Shown here: positions 36,751 to 46,300 of the stretch, in pieces | Numbering within the stretch: position 1 is the first letter of the stretch | Layout of the letters: each line of letters begins with the position of its first letter | Assembly (NCBI GenBank): GCA_011389935.1 | Contig: JAABTJ010000006.1 | Location: 1 to 64,000 of the forward strand | Direction of reading: 5' to 3' | DNA from: Desulfobacteraceae bacterium | GTDB taxonomy: Bacteria; Desulfobacterota; Desulfobacteria; Desulfobacterales; Desulfosalsimonadaceae | Length of the DNA stretch: 64,000 nucleotides | Notes under the pieces: model-generated | What the model saw: the letters and a program-made list of their open reading frames with translations, nothing else | The model's database searches: none | Told to the model about the DNA's origin: nothing | Position numbers and translations under genes: made by a program

Positions 36751-37611
36751 ATGAACAATGGAAAAATTCTTCTCTGCAGCGATCTTGACCGTACGATCAT
36801 CCCCAATGGATACCAGCCGGAATCCTTGGATGCCAGGCCCCTGCTGCGTCGCCTGGCAAAACGGCCGGAATTGACACTGGTGTATGTCACCGGCCGGGAC
36901 ACGGCACTGATCGCCGATGCCGTAAAAACCTGGGAACTCCCCCTGCCGGACATCGTCGTCGGAGATGTGGGGACCGCCATTTACAGTGTCGGCGGCAGGC
37001 CGGAAAAACCGGCATTTACACAATGGCCGGATTGGAAACAAGACATCGCAACCGACTGGAACGGCAAAAACCGGGACGATCTGGCGGAAATGCTTGCCGA
37101 TTTTGAAATGCTTCGCCTCCAGGAAGAAAAAAAGCAAAAGGACTATAAACTCAGTTTCTACGTGGACGTGCGGGCGGACCTGGATACACTGTCAGAAAAG
37201 ATAAAAGCGCACCTTTCTGAAAACGGGGTGCGGGCAAGCGTGATTACCAGCATCGATGAAATGGCCCATACCGGGCTCGTGGATGTTTTGCCCGAACGCG
37301 CTACAAAAGTGCATGCCATCTATTATATTGTTGAAAAATTATCATTTGATTTGTCCCGCGTGGTGTATGCGGGAGATTCCGGAAACGACCTTCCCGCTCT
37401 GACCTCCGGGATTAAGGCCGTAATTGTTAAAAATGCGCCGGAAGATATCTGCCGGCGGGCGGTTGAGATATCGTTGCAAAGAGGGTTTGAATTCAATCTT
37501 TACCTGGCGGAAGGCGGGTTTCTGGATATGAACGGCAATTATTCGGCAGGCGTGCTGGAAGGACTGGCGTATTTCATGCCGGAGATACAGCCGTGGCTGA
37601 AGGAGGAGTAG
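36751..37611 (+). CDS. HAD-family phosphatase, sucrose-6-phosphate-phosphatase-like
   Basis: This is a HAD superfamily (type IIB) phosphatase. The nucleophile motif is LLCSDLDRTIIP at residues about 6-17, motif II is YVTGRD, and the late Mg-binding motif is YAGDSGNDLPAL. The overall resemblance is to sucrose-phosphate and glucosyl/mannosyl-glycerate phosphatases, which dephosphorylate compatible-solute precursors. No synthase partner is adjacent. The start at 36751 follows CAGGGA; the ORF is open 24 codons upstream without a site. Confidence 0.85.
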   Translation: MNNGKILLCSDLDRTIIPNGYQPESLDARPLLRRLAKRPELTLVYVTGRDTALIADAVKTWELPLPDIVVGDVGTAIYSVGGRPEKPAFTQWPDWKQDIATDWNGKNRDDLAEMLADFEMLRLQEEKKQKDYKLSFYVDVRADLDTLSEKIKAHLSENGVRASVITSIDEMAHTGLVDVLPERATKVHAIYYIVEKLSFDLSRVVYAGDSGNDLPALTSGIKAVIVKNAPEDICRRAVEISLQRGFEFNLYLAEGGFLDMNGNYSAGVLEGLAYFMPEIQPWLKEE

Positions 37612-37631
37612 GGGCGCAGGGGGCTCCGGTA

Positions 37632-39320
37632 TCACCCTTCCCGAAGGGTCTGTTTCTGCTTTTCCTTTTTCACACGGTCCTTCTCAACATAAACGGTTTT
37701 CCCCGTATCGCAGTCCCGCTCCGTGTAATACATCAGCGTGGAAAACGTGGACGGCGCAGGCGTGAAAATCTGGACCTGCTCCGGAACGAATCCAAGCGTG
37801 CTTTTGGCAAACGACTTCAGCCGGCGCATGTCTTCTATGGTGCATCCCGGATGGGCCGCGATAAAATAGCAGGTCAAATACTGGTTTTTGCCGGATTTCC
37901 TTGTGGCCTTGGTAAAATGGGAAATAAAATCCGTTGTCTGCTTGATGTCCGGTTTTCCCATGAGAGACAGAATGTGGTCCTCCGAGTGTTCCGGCGCGAT
38001 CTTGAGCTGGCCCGACACGTGGTGCGACACGATCTCCTCCAGGTATCTCTTTCCCCATTTTCTGTCATGGAGGATCATATCGTGCCGTATCCCGGAGCCG
38101 ATAAATACCTTTCTCACGCCTTTCACCCCCCGTAACCGTTTCAGCAACCCGAGTTGGCGCATGTGATGGACCGGAAGGTTCTTGCAGATGCGGGGGGCAA
38201 GGCAGCGCTTGTGCCGGCAGATGCCTTTTTTGCGTTTGATGTCGCATTCAATGCCGTACATGTTGGCCGTGGGGCCGCCCACATCCTGGATAATTCCTTT
38301 GAAAAGGGGGTGCCGGGTCATGGTTTGGGCTTCCCGCAGGATGGATGCCTCGCTTCTCTCGATAATGGTGCGCCCCTGGTGCACGGCAATGGCACAGAAG
38401 CGGCATTCCCCGTAGCATCCCCGGTGGGTGGTGATGGAAAATCGCATGGTGTCGAGGGCGCGGACGGGTCCGTCAAGTGCATGGCACGGATGCGCCTCGA
38501 GCATGTACCCCATTTCGTAAATGCGGTCCAGTTCACGGGAATCCGGGGGAAATTGCGGCGGATGTTGAATCAGAAGGCGTGTGTCCTGCTGCTGGCAGAG
38601 CCCTTTTGCGGTAAGCGGATCGCTGTTGTGGTAAAACGCCGTAAACATCCGGCCAAACGCATCCCTGTCCCTGCACACGGCATCATGGGATGGCAGGAGG
38701 GTATATCCTTCCGGGACATGGCTTCCGGCATGGCAGGTGCCGCGGATGCCTTCCGCCGGAAGTCCTGACGCCAGCCGCCGGGCGATCTCCACCACCGCTT
38801 TTTCCCCCATGCCGTAGACCAGCAGGTCGGCTTTTGCGTCAAAGAGGATCGAGCGGCGGACGGCATCGCTCCAGAAGTCGTAATGGGAGATGCGCCGGAG
38901 CCCGGCCTCGATGCCGCCCAGAACGATCGGTTTCGTATTTTTGAAATACCGGCGGATCAGGTTGGTATACGCGATGCTTGCCCGGTCCGGGCGCCGGGTG
39001 TTTTTCCCGCCCGGGGTCATGTCGTCGGTTTTGCGGAATTTTTTTGTTGCCGTGTAATTGGCTACCATGGAATCCATGGAGCCTGCAGTCACTCCCCAGA
39101 AAAGGCCCGGCTCGCCCAGGCGCGCGATATCACGTTCGCTGCCAATATCCGGCTGCGCAATGATCCCCGTGCGAAATCCGGCGGCCGTCAGCACCTTCCC
39201 GATTACGGCAGCACCGCAGTACGGGGAGTCGATATACGCATCCCCGGTGATGAGAATCACATCGAGAAAATCCCATCCCCGTTCGTCCATTTCTTTTTTC
39301 GTCGCTGGAAGAAACCCCAT
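37632..39320 (-). CDS. YgiQ-family radical SAM protein
   Basis: The 562-residue protein contains an N-terminal B12-binding-like/UPF0313 domain (MGFLPATKKEMDERGWDFLD, DAYIDSP) and a radical SAM core with the cluster motif in HRGCYGECRFCA. The C-terminal region is basic (EKDRVKKEKQKQ). YgiQ-like proteins are widespread and their reaction is not settled. Its ATG at 39320 overlaps the TAA of the rsmG-spoU fusion by one base (TAATG), so the two are translationally coupled. Confidence 0.9.
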   Translation of the reverse strand: MGFLPATKKEMDERGWDFLDVILITGDAYIDSPYCGAAVIGKVLTAAGFRTGIIAQPDIGSERDIARLGEPGLFWGVTAGSMDSMVANYTATKKFRKTDDMTPGGKNTRRPDRASIAYTNLIRRYFKNTKPIVLGGIEAGLRRISHYDFWSDAVRRSILFDAKADLLVYGMGEKAVVEIARRLASGLPAEGIRGTCHAGSHVPEGYTLLPSHDAVCRDRDAFGRMFTAFYHNSDPLTAKGLCQQQDTRLLIQHPPQFPPDSRELDRIYEMGYMLEAHPCHALDGPVRALDTMRFSITTHRGCYGECRFCAIAVHQGRTIIERSEASILREAQTMTRHPLFKGIIQDVGGPTANMYGIECDIKRKKGICRHKRCLAPRICKNLPVHHMRQLGLLKRLRGVKGVRKVFIGSGIRHDMILHDRKWGKRYLEEIVSHHVSGQLKIAPEHSEDHILSLMGKPDIKQTTDFISHFTKATRKSGKNQYLTCYFIAAHPGCTIEDMRRLKSFAKSTLGFVPEQVQIFTPAPSTFSTLMYYTERDCDTGKTVYVEKDRVKKEKQKQTLREG

Positions 39321-40828
39321 TAACAGCCACCATTTCCCTGCCGTCCGGACCATTCGTACAGGGCGATCGCAGCCGCTGTGGCCGCGTTCAGCGACTCCAC
39401 GTCCCTGCTGATGGGAATGGACACGGCATTTTTGCGCAGGTGGTCCGGGAGGCCTGTGCCTTCGATCCCGGGGAGCAGGCCGAAGGCCCCGGGAAATTCA
39501 TATTGCGTGATATTCTTTCCTTCACCGGAAAGACAGACGACCGGCAGTTCCGGCGGAATATCCTGTATTGTGGGGCCCATCAGCAAATCGGCCCGGAGCA
39601 CGGCCCCGCCCGATGCCCGCATGGCCTTGGGATGATAGGGGTGGGCGGCTTCGGCCAGCAGGATGATGCGCTTTGCGCCGAATGCAACGGCCGATCGGAT
39701 CAGCGTGCCCACGTTTTCCGGATCCTGAAAAGGGATCATCATGGTGCAGCCGTGGGCAAACCCATCTCCGGGGCGCCAGGCCCCGGGGGCGGGCACCCGG
39801 ATCAAGAGCAGCGGCGAATCGGTTCCGGATGCGTCCAAGTCCCGGAAAAGCGATGGAGAAAGCAAATACCAGTGCATATGGGGGGCAAGGCCATCCGGGG
39901 GCGGTCCGTGTTCGGTGCTCGATATCCAGGCGATGCAGCGTTCGGGAAATGCGACCACGGCTTCATCCACGATCTTTTTTCCGGCAATCAGCGCCTTTTC
40001 CGCTTTTTTGATGCCTTTTACCGTCAACAGTTTTTTCAGCTCTTTATACGTCTGGTTCTGTTCGCTTTCAATTTCGCGAAGCCGATCTTCGGCCATGATG
40101 TTTTCCCGTACTTCCCACAGGGGGGCGTTTTTTCGTTGAAAAATCACGAGCCGCCGCTGGTGCGGCGTATGCGGTATGGTGTATGCCATGTCGCGCAAAA
40201 GGCGGTAGCTGTCTGAAAAACGGGTTTTTGCCGCCTCGATTTCATCACTGCATCCCGGTCCCTTCATGAACACGGCCAGGCCGTTTTGGGCCAGGCACCC
40301 TTCTATCCGTTCCAGGGTGTGTTCGATGTGCTCGACCGCGCGGGTAATGACCCCGGATACGGGCATATGAAACCGGGGGAAAATTTTTTTCCCGCATACG
40401 GGCGTGTTTTTCAATCCGAGCCGGTCAACGACTTCTTCGAGAAATTCAACGCGGTTCCGGCGGCTCTCGGCCAGGATGACCCGGATCTCCGGGAAGGCGA
40501 TTGCAAGGGGGATCCCCGGCATGCCGGCACCGGTGCCGATATCGATCAGCGGCGACGGAAGGTCGATCAGTGTTCCCGGGAGGATCGAATCCACGTAAAG
40601 CTTTTCCACCATGTTGGTGAAGTTGTGAATCCGGGTCAGGTTGAGCCGGGTGTTGTGCTCGCGCAGGATGTTGTGGTAGGACCATAGTTGTCCGAGCTGG
40701 AATTCGGAAAACCGGATGCCGGCGCGGCCAAGAATCGCTGCCATTTCCTTTTTGCCGTGCGCTTTTTCCCCGGATTTTTCGTTTCCGCGGCGCGGGTTTC
40801 CAGGGGGACGGATGATTTTTTTTTCCAT
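39320..40828 (-). CDS. Fused rRNA methyltransferase: RsmG (16S m7G527) + SpoU/TrmH 2'-O-methyltransferase
   Basis: This is one continuous 502-residue reading frame with two complete methyltransferase modules. Residues about 35-230 are RsmG/GidB: SYHNILREHNTRLNLTRI, SAM site LIDIGTGAGMPGIPLAI, and RVILAESRRNRVEFL. Residues about 245-500 are SpoU/TrmH-like: substrate-binding domain KGIKKAEKALIAGKKIVDEA, then the knot motifs FQDPENVGTLIRSAVAFGA, ASGGAVLR and SLNAATAAAIALYEW. No stop or frameshift separates them. The start ATG at 40828 has a weak ribosome-binding site; an internal ATG at 40744 is an alternative. Known single-domain homologues are about 210-240 and 250-270 residues. Confidence 0.88.
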   Translation of the reverse strand: MEKKIIRPPGNPRRGNEKSGEKAHGKKEMAAILGRAGIRFSEFQLGQLWSYHNILREHNTRLNLTRIHNFTNMVEKLYVDSILPGTLIDLPSPLIDIGTGAGMPGIPLAIAFPEIRVILAESRRNRVEFLEEVVDRLGLKNTPVCGKKIFPRFHMPVSGVITRAVEHIEHTLERIEGCLAQNGLAVFMKGPGCSDEIEAAKTRFSDSYRLLRDMAYTIPHTPHQRRLVIFQRKNAPLWEVRENIMAEDRLREIESEQNQTYKELKKLLTVKGIKKAEKALIAGKKIVDEAVVAFPERCIAWISSTEHGPPPDGLAPHMHWYLLSPSLFRDLDASGTDSPLLLIRVPAPGAWRPGDGFAHGCTMMIPFQDPENVGTLIRSAVAFGAKRIILLAEAAHPYHPKAMRASGGAVLRADLLMGPTIQDIPPELPVVCLSGEGKNITQYEFPGAFGLLPGIEGTGLPDHLRKNAVSIPISRDVESLNAATAAAIALYEWSGRQGNGGC

Positions 40829-40906
40829 GATTTCGGACAATCCGTTTCGGCGGTGTATGGGTTGGACTGCATGCCGGCAGTGCCGGATAACGACGGATAA
40901 AGAACA

Positions 40907-41686
40907 ATGAATGTGCGACCGCCCTGTTTTTTCGTGCCCCAATGGCCCGTACTGTATGAGGACAACCACCTTCTGGCCCTTTATAAGCCATCCGGGCTTC
41001 TTGTGCAAGCGGATCAGACAAACGATGTCTCTTTGCTTGCACTGGCAAAGACCTGGATCAAAGGACGCTGCAACAAACCGGGTCGGGTGTTTCTGGCCAT
41101 GGTGCACCGCCTGGACCGGCCGGTTGCCGGCGTTGTCCTTTTTTGCCGTACATCCAAGGCGGCAGCCCGCATCAGCAGGCAGTTCCGGGAAAAGACGCCC
41201 CGAAAACGCTACCTGGCGGTGGTCGAAGGGGTCATGGAAAAACCGTCCGGCACCCTGGTCCACCAAATCGAGCGGACCCGCACCGCCACCAGCCGGATCG
41301 TAGCCGACACCACGCCCGAAAGCCGGGAAGCCCGCCTTTTTTACCGGGTCATGGAAACGGATTCTTCAAAAAGCCTTGTCTCCGTTGACCTTGAAACGGG
41401 CCGGCATCACCAGATACGAGCCCAGTTGGCCCATATGGGATTTCCGGTGATGGGGGACCTCCGGTATGGCGCATCCGGTCCCATGCCGGAAAAACAGATT
41501 GCACTGTTTGCCGAACGCCTGACCATAGCGCATCCCGTTACTGCAGCGCGATTGTGTTTTTCCAGCCCCCTGCCGCTGAGTTGGCCGTGGCCGGGCATGG
41601 TCGATGAAACGGTTGCGCCGGTTTGGAACTGGCGGGATATGGCCGCTGACGTCTCGACGCATCTGGATATGAACAACAAGGATTGA
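40907..41686 (+). CDS. RluA-family pseudouridine synthase
   Basis: This enzyme isomerises uridine to pseudouridine in rRNA or tRNA. The catalytic motif is MVHRLDRPVAGVVLF with the family aspartate, followed by YLAVVEG and a late GRHHQIRAQLAHMGFPVMGD block. The length is 259 residues and no S4 domain precedes the catalytic domain, as in RluA itself and the small RluA-like group. It is divergent from the rRNA methyltransferase fusion gene, with 78 bp between starts. The exact RNA target is not evident. Confidence 0.92.
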   Translation: MNVRPPCFFVPQWPVLYEDNHLLALYKPSGLLVQADQTNDVSLLALAKTWIKGRCNKPGRVFLAMVHRLDRPVAGVVLFCRTSKAAARISRQFREKTPRKRYLAVVEGVMEKPSGTLVHQIERTRTATSRIVADTTPESREARLFYRVMETDSSKSLVSVDLETGRHHQIRAQLAHMGFPVMGDLRYGASGPMPEKQIALFAERLTIAHPVTAARLCFSSPLPLSWPWPGMVDETVAPVWNWRDMAADVSTHLDMNNKD

Positions 41687-41748
41687 GGTCTCCCGTCCGT
41701 ATCACCTTTTTGTTGACAGGAAATCGGTTTGCTTTCATGGTAGATAAT

Positions 41749-41901
41749 GATGACACCGTAAAAAGTCCAATATCTGCGTTACGCGTGATTTCTCAGAATC
41801 TCACATACGGCTAAGTATTATGTGTTCTTCGAAATCACGCAAGCCTTGATCTTGAACTTTTTACGGCGCCATCTGAAAATCGACTTTTTACAAGTGCATC
41901 A
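41749..41901. repeat. Dispersed palindromic repeat, copy C (divergent arms)
   Basis: This copy keeps the boxes CCAATATCTGCGTT and GCCTTGATCTTGAA and the loop GGCTAA, but its arms differ from copies A and B. The inner arms are GCGTGATTTCTCAGAA and TTCTTCGAAATCACGC, the terminal hairpin is CACATAC / GTATTATGTG, and the outer arm pair is GACACCGTAAAAAG / CTTTTTACGGCGCC. The changes on the two sides match, so pairing is kept. Confidence 0.85.
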
Positions 41902-41930
41902 GATAGTGGAATTTGACGATATTGTTGCCG

Positions 41931-42028
41931 GTTTTTTCGGCGTCGGCGTCGGTATCGGGGGCGAATTTGCAGGAAAGGAAGAGATCAAGTGCCGACCCCG
42001 ATACCGACCCCGATTCCGACGCCGAAAC
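41931..42028. repeat. Hairpin built from GTCGG/ATCGG hexamer-like units, copy 2
   Basis: The left arm is TTTTTTCGGCGTCGGCGTCG then GTATCGGGGGCG. The right arm begins GCCGACCCCGATACCGACCC and ends CGACGCCGAAA. It pairs with the left arm except for one extra 12-bp unit. The unit resembles copy 1 at 25658. It follows repeat copy C by 29 bp in the gene-free stretch 41687-42141. Confidence 0.65.
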
Positions 42029-42141
42029 GGAATAAGCGTTCCGGAAGCGCACCGCTCTGTGCGTAGCGCGAGCGTGCATACGGAGGCAAGGGGTAACGGC
42101 CAAAATCCGTTTTTCAATACAGCAAGGAGAGGTGAAGTCTA

Positions 42142-43203
42142 ATGACCGATATTTACGATAAGTTGCGGGAGCGCCTTGATGACATGGGATCGGGATACCC
42201 AAAAACCGATACCGGCGTGGAGATCCGTATTTTGCGGAAGCTTTTCTCTCCGGAAGATGCCCGGTGCTTTCTGGACATGACCCCCATGCTGGAAACGGCG
42301 GAATCCGTTGCCCAGCGTACGGGCGCAGATGCAACTGAGGTGGCCGCGCATCTGGAGGATATGGCGCGCAGGGGGCTTTTGTTTCGGCATAAACGGGCGG
42401 ATATGATCCGCTATTCGGCCATCCCGTTCGTGGTGGGGATATTCGAGTTCCAGCTCAACAGCGTCGACAGGGAACTGGCCGAGGATCTGGAGGAATATTT
42501 TCACAAGGGGCTCGGCAAGAGCTTTCAATCCACGGATACGCCCGTCATGCGGTCCATCCCGATCAATACGGAGCTTGTGCCGGAACAGCCGGTGGCGACC
42601 TATGAAGACGCCATGGCCATTGTCGATTCCCAGAAAGTCATTGCCGTTGCCCCGTGCATATGCCGGACCACCGCGCAGAAGATGGACAGGGGCTGCGGCA
42701 AGCCCCTGGAAACCTGTTTTGTATTCGGCTCCCACGGGCATTACTACGTGGAAAACGGTATGGGGCGGTATATTGACAGGGAAGAGGCAAAGCGCATCAT
42801 CCGTGAAAACGAAAAAGCCGGCCTGGTCATGCAGCCGTTCAATTCGCAGCACGTGGGAGGCATGTGCTCCTGCTGCGGGGATTGCTGCGGCATGCTCCGG
42901 TCGTTAAAACTGCAGGAAAACCCGGCGGAAGCCGTCAAGAGCAACTATTATGCGCAGGTGGATGAAGACCTGTGCTCCGGGTGTGAGCTCTGCCTCGACC
43001 GCTGCCAGATGGATGCCATTGAAATCATGGACGAAAAAGCCGTTTTCGACCTGAAGCGCTGCATCGGCTGCGGCCTGTGCGTTACCACGTGCGATATGGA
43101 GGCCATCCGCCTTGTCCCGAAAGCCGGGGAATTGCGCTACGAGCCGCCGGAAAACGGCATGGAGACGTATATGCGCATTGCGCAGTACCGCGGGAAGTTA
43201 TAG
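42142..43203 (+). CDS. [4Fe-4S] ferredoxin-type protein with N-terminal helix-turn-helix-like domain
   Basis: The 353-residue protein starts with a ~90-residue region resembling a winged helix (ARCFLDMTPMLETAESVAQR, AAHLEDMARRGLLFRH). It continues with a cysteine-rich middle (PCICRTT, MCSCCGDCCGMLR) and ends with two ferredoxin clusters (CSGCELCLDRCQMDAI and CIGCGLCVTTCDMEAI). Proteins of this layout occur widely in sulfate reducers as 4Fe-4S binding proteins of unknown electron partner. AAGGAGAGGTG precedes the start. The giant activase gene follows 195 bp downstream beyond a terminator; whether the two act together is only inferred. Confidence 0.85.
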   Translation: MTDIYDKLRERLDDMGSGYPKTDTGVEIRILRKLFSPEDARCFLDMTPMLETAESVAQRTGADATEVAAHLEDMARRGLLFRHKRADMIRYSAIPFVVGIFEFQLNSVDRELAEDLEEYFHKGLGKSFQSTDTPVMRSIPINTELVPEQPVATYEDAMAIVDSQKVIAVAPCICRTTAQKMDRGCGKPLETCFVFGSHGHYYVENGMGRYIDREEAKRIIRENEKAGLVMQPFNSQHVGGMCSCCGDCCGMLRSLKLQENPAEAVKSNYYAQVDEDLCSGCELCLDRCQMDAIEIMDEKAVFDLKRCIGCGLCVTTCDMEAIRLVPKAGELRYEPPENGMETYMRIAQYRGKL

Positions 43204-43256
43204 GCCGTATATCAGAGGCCGGAAGTTGGAAGTGCCTGCAGCCGCAGGGTATGAAG

Positions 43257-43283
43257 GGGCGATCCCGGTGATCGCCCTGTTTT
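43257..43283 (+). terminator. Intrinsic terminator after the [4Fe-4S] protein gene
   Basis: The stem GGGCGATC / GATCGCCC (43257-43264 / 43270-43277) has a 5-nt loop and is followed by TGTTTTAT. It is a short rho-independent terminator on the plus strand. Confidence 0.75.
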
Positions 43284-43398
43284 ATTCCTCCTTTTCCGAA
43301 ATCGGGCACAGCCGGCTGCCGATCCGGATGAAAAGGCGGCCTTCTGCCTCTTCGAATGTTTCCGATATTTTCATCTAAGGCAATATGAATATGCGCGT

Positions 43399-46300
43399 AT
43401 GAATGCGACCTCGGTTTCAGATTCCCATTTGGTTTTGGGCATTGATGTCGGTTCCGTGTCGGTAGGCATGGTAGTGATGACCGCCGGGAAAAAGGTACTC
43501 CGGCGTTTTTACGAATTTCATCGTGGCGATATTGCCAATACCATTGAACGGCTGCTGGAAACGATCGAAACAGACCGGATCGCCGCCGTAGCCGCCACCG
43601 ATCAGACGCCCGGCCTTATCCGTGCGGATTTCCGGTGCGATGACCGGGTCGCCGTCATATGCGCCGCCAGGCATTTCAACGAGAAGATCGGCGCCGTGCT
43701 GCATGTGGGCGGCGAAAAATTCGGAATGCTTTTCTTTGATGAAAACGGAGAATATTCGGGTCTGAAAACCAATACTTCCTGTGCGGCCGGTACGGGCAGT
43801 TTCCTGGATCAGCAGGCGGGGCGGTTGAAATTGTCCGGTATTGCCGAGCTTGCGGCCATTGCTGCCAAAAATACCGGAGAGCGCCCGAAAATCGCCTCGA
43901 GATGTGCGGTGTTCGCCAAGACGGATCTGATCCATGCGCAGCAGGAAGGGTACAGTCTGCCGGAAATCTGCGACGGCCTGTGCCATGGGCTTGCCAAAAA
44001 CATCGCGAATACCGTGCTCAAGCATGAAAAACCGAATACGCCCCTGATCTTCTGCGGGGGTGTGGCGAAAAACCGCGCGGTCGTCGGCCATATCCGTACC
44101 ATTGTCGGGGCGGAGCCGGTCGTGGATGACATGGCGCATCTGTACGGGGCATTTGGCGCTGCGGCCCGGATGATCGACGAGACCGGCGCATCTTTCGGGC
44201 CTCGGGGCGATAACCGGGGCATCCTGCGGACGGTGGATGCCGAAAGGGAATACGGCCATCCCCCCCTGGCGCTGGTCCGGTCCCAATACCCGGATTTCGG
44301 CGCAAATGCCGCGAGTGAATACGAGGCAAGCCGCAACGGTATTTCAAACCGCGTGGAAATCGATATCTATCCGGGTCTTGATGCGGGGAAACACCTTGCC
44401 GTCTATCTCGGGATCGACATCGGTTCCACCAGCACCAAGGCCGTGTGGATGACGCCTGAAAAACGGGTGCTGGCCGGATTTTACACCCGGACGGCGGGTC
44501 GCCCCGTGGAAGCCATGTGCTCCCTGTTCCAGGCCATGGACGACCTGGCCGGAAACCGCTCCATCGATCTGCAGATAATGGGGGCGGGAACGACCGGATC
44601 CGGCCGCAAGTTCGTGGGCGCAATCGCCGGCGCCGACCTGGTGATTGATGAAATTACCGCCCATGCGCGGGCCGCGGTTGAACTCAACCCCGATGTGGAT
44701 ACCATCATCGAGATCGGTGGGCAGGATTCCAAGTTTACCACTCTCAAAAATGGCAGGGTGACGTTTTCCATCATGAATACGGTATGTGCGGCCGGCACCG
44801 GCAGCTTTATCGAGGAGCAGGCGGAAAAGCTGGGCGTTGCGTTGACCGACTATGCAAAGCGAACCTTGCAGGTTGCCTCGCCCATCGCCAGCGACCGGTG
44901 CACGGTATTCATGGAGCGGGACATCAACTATTACCTGAGCCGTGGATACACCGTAAACGAGGTGCTTGCAGCGGCCCTGCACGCGGTGAGGGAAAACTAC
45001 CTCACCAAGGTGGCCGTGGAAAGCAGCATTGGAGAGGTGGTCTGTTTCCAGGGGGCGACAGCCAAAAACCGGGCCCTTGTGGCGGCGTTTGAGCAGCGCC
45101 TGGAGCGGCCGATTCACGTATCCCGCTATTGCCACCTGGCCGGCGCCTTCGGCGTGGCCCTGCATCTGGCGGATGAACGCGCACAGGGCAGCATGTTTCG
45201 CGGCTTGGATCTCTATAATACCGATATCCCCGTTCGTTCCGAGGTGTGCCAATTATGCACCAATCACTGCAAGATCACCGTTGCGGAAATGGCGGACGGT
45301 CCCGTTGCCTATGGCTTTTTGTGCGGCCGGGACTATGACACGAAGCGTTTTGTGGACAACAACGCCTCCGGTTTCGACCTGATCCGGGCGCACCGAAAGC
45401 TTTTTTCCGCCAAAAATCGCGTGAAGGAACCTTCCGCCGTTACCGTTGGAATTCCATCGGCGCTTTATCTGTATGAAGACGTTTCCCTGTGGGTGGATTT
45501 TTTCAATCGCCTGGGCATCCGGACGTTCATCGGTGACACGATCGCCGCAGACGCGGTGAAAACGGGGAAAGAGCAGGCCGGTGCGGAATTCTGCGCTCCC
45601 ATGGCGGCCATGCACGGGCAGGCGGTATACCTGGTGGACAAGGTCGACTTCATCTTTCTGCCCCATTACCTGGACAACACGGAAAAAAATGCCAACGGCA
45701 GGCGCCAGTACTGTTATTACTCCCAGTACGCACCGTCCCTGATCGCCGGCATTTCGGAGCGAATCGCGGACAAGCGGGTCGCTCCGGTCATGAAATACCT
45801 GTATTCCAGCTTCCACATGCGCCTGGAATTGTACCGGGCGACCCGCAGGATCGATGAAAACAGTAATTTTATTGAAATCATGCGGGCCTTTGATCACGCC
45901 AGGGCAGGGCGGGAGACGGCCGCCAAACAGTGGCGGGCGCTTTTTGATACCCATTTTCCGGATTCGAACGACATCAGCGTGGTGCTTCTGGGGCGCCCCT
46001 ACACGGTTCTGGATCCGGCCATGAACAAGAAGATTCCGCGATTGTTCGGCGCCCTCGGAATCAAGGCTTTTTTCCAGGATATGCTGAGCAGCCGGGGGGA
46101 AAACGACTCCGCCATAGCCCCTTTTTTAAGCGAACTCCACTGGAATTACGCGGCCGATATCATGGCGGCCGCCGAGACTGTTGCCTGGATTCCCGGGCTC
46201 TACCCGGTACTCATGACCTCCTTCAACTGCTCGCCGGACTCCTTTATCCGGGACGTCTTCCAACGCCTCATGGAGGGTGCGGGCAAACCCTATTTGATTC

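Noticed and set aside
40829-41266. Upstream 146-codon extension of the rsmG-spoU frame
   Set aside because: The extension is the mirror of the RluA-family gene on the plus strand and shows no RsmG-like sequence; the methyltransferase homology begins after the Met at 40828.
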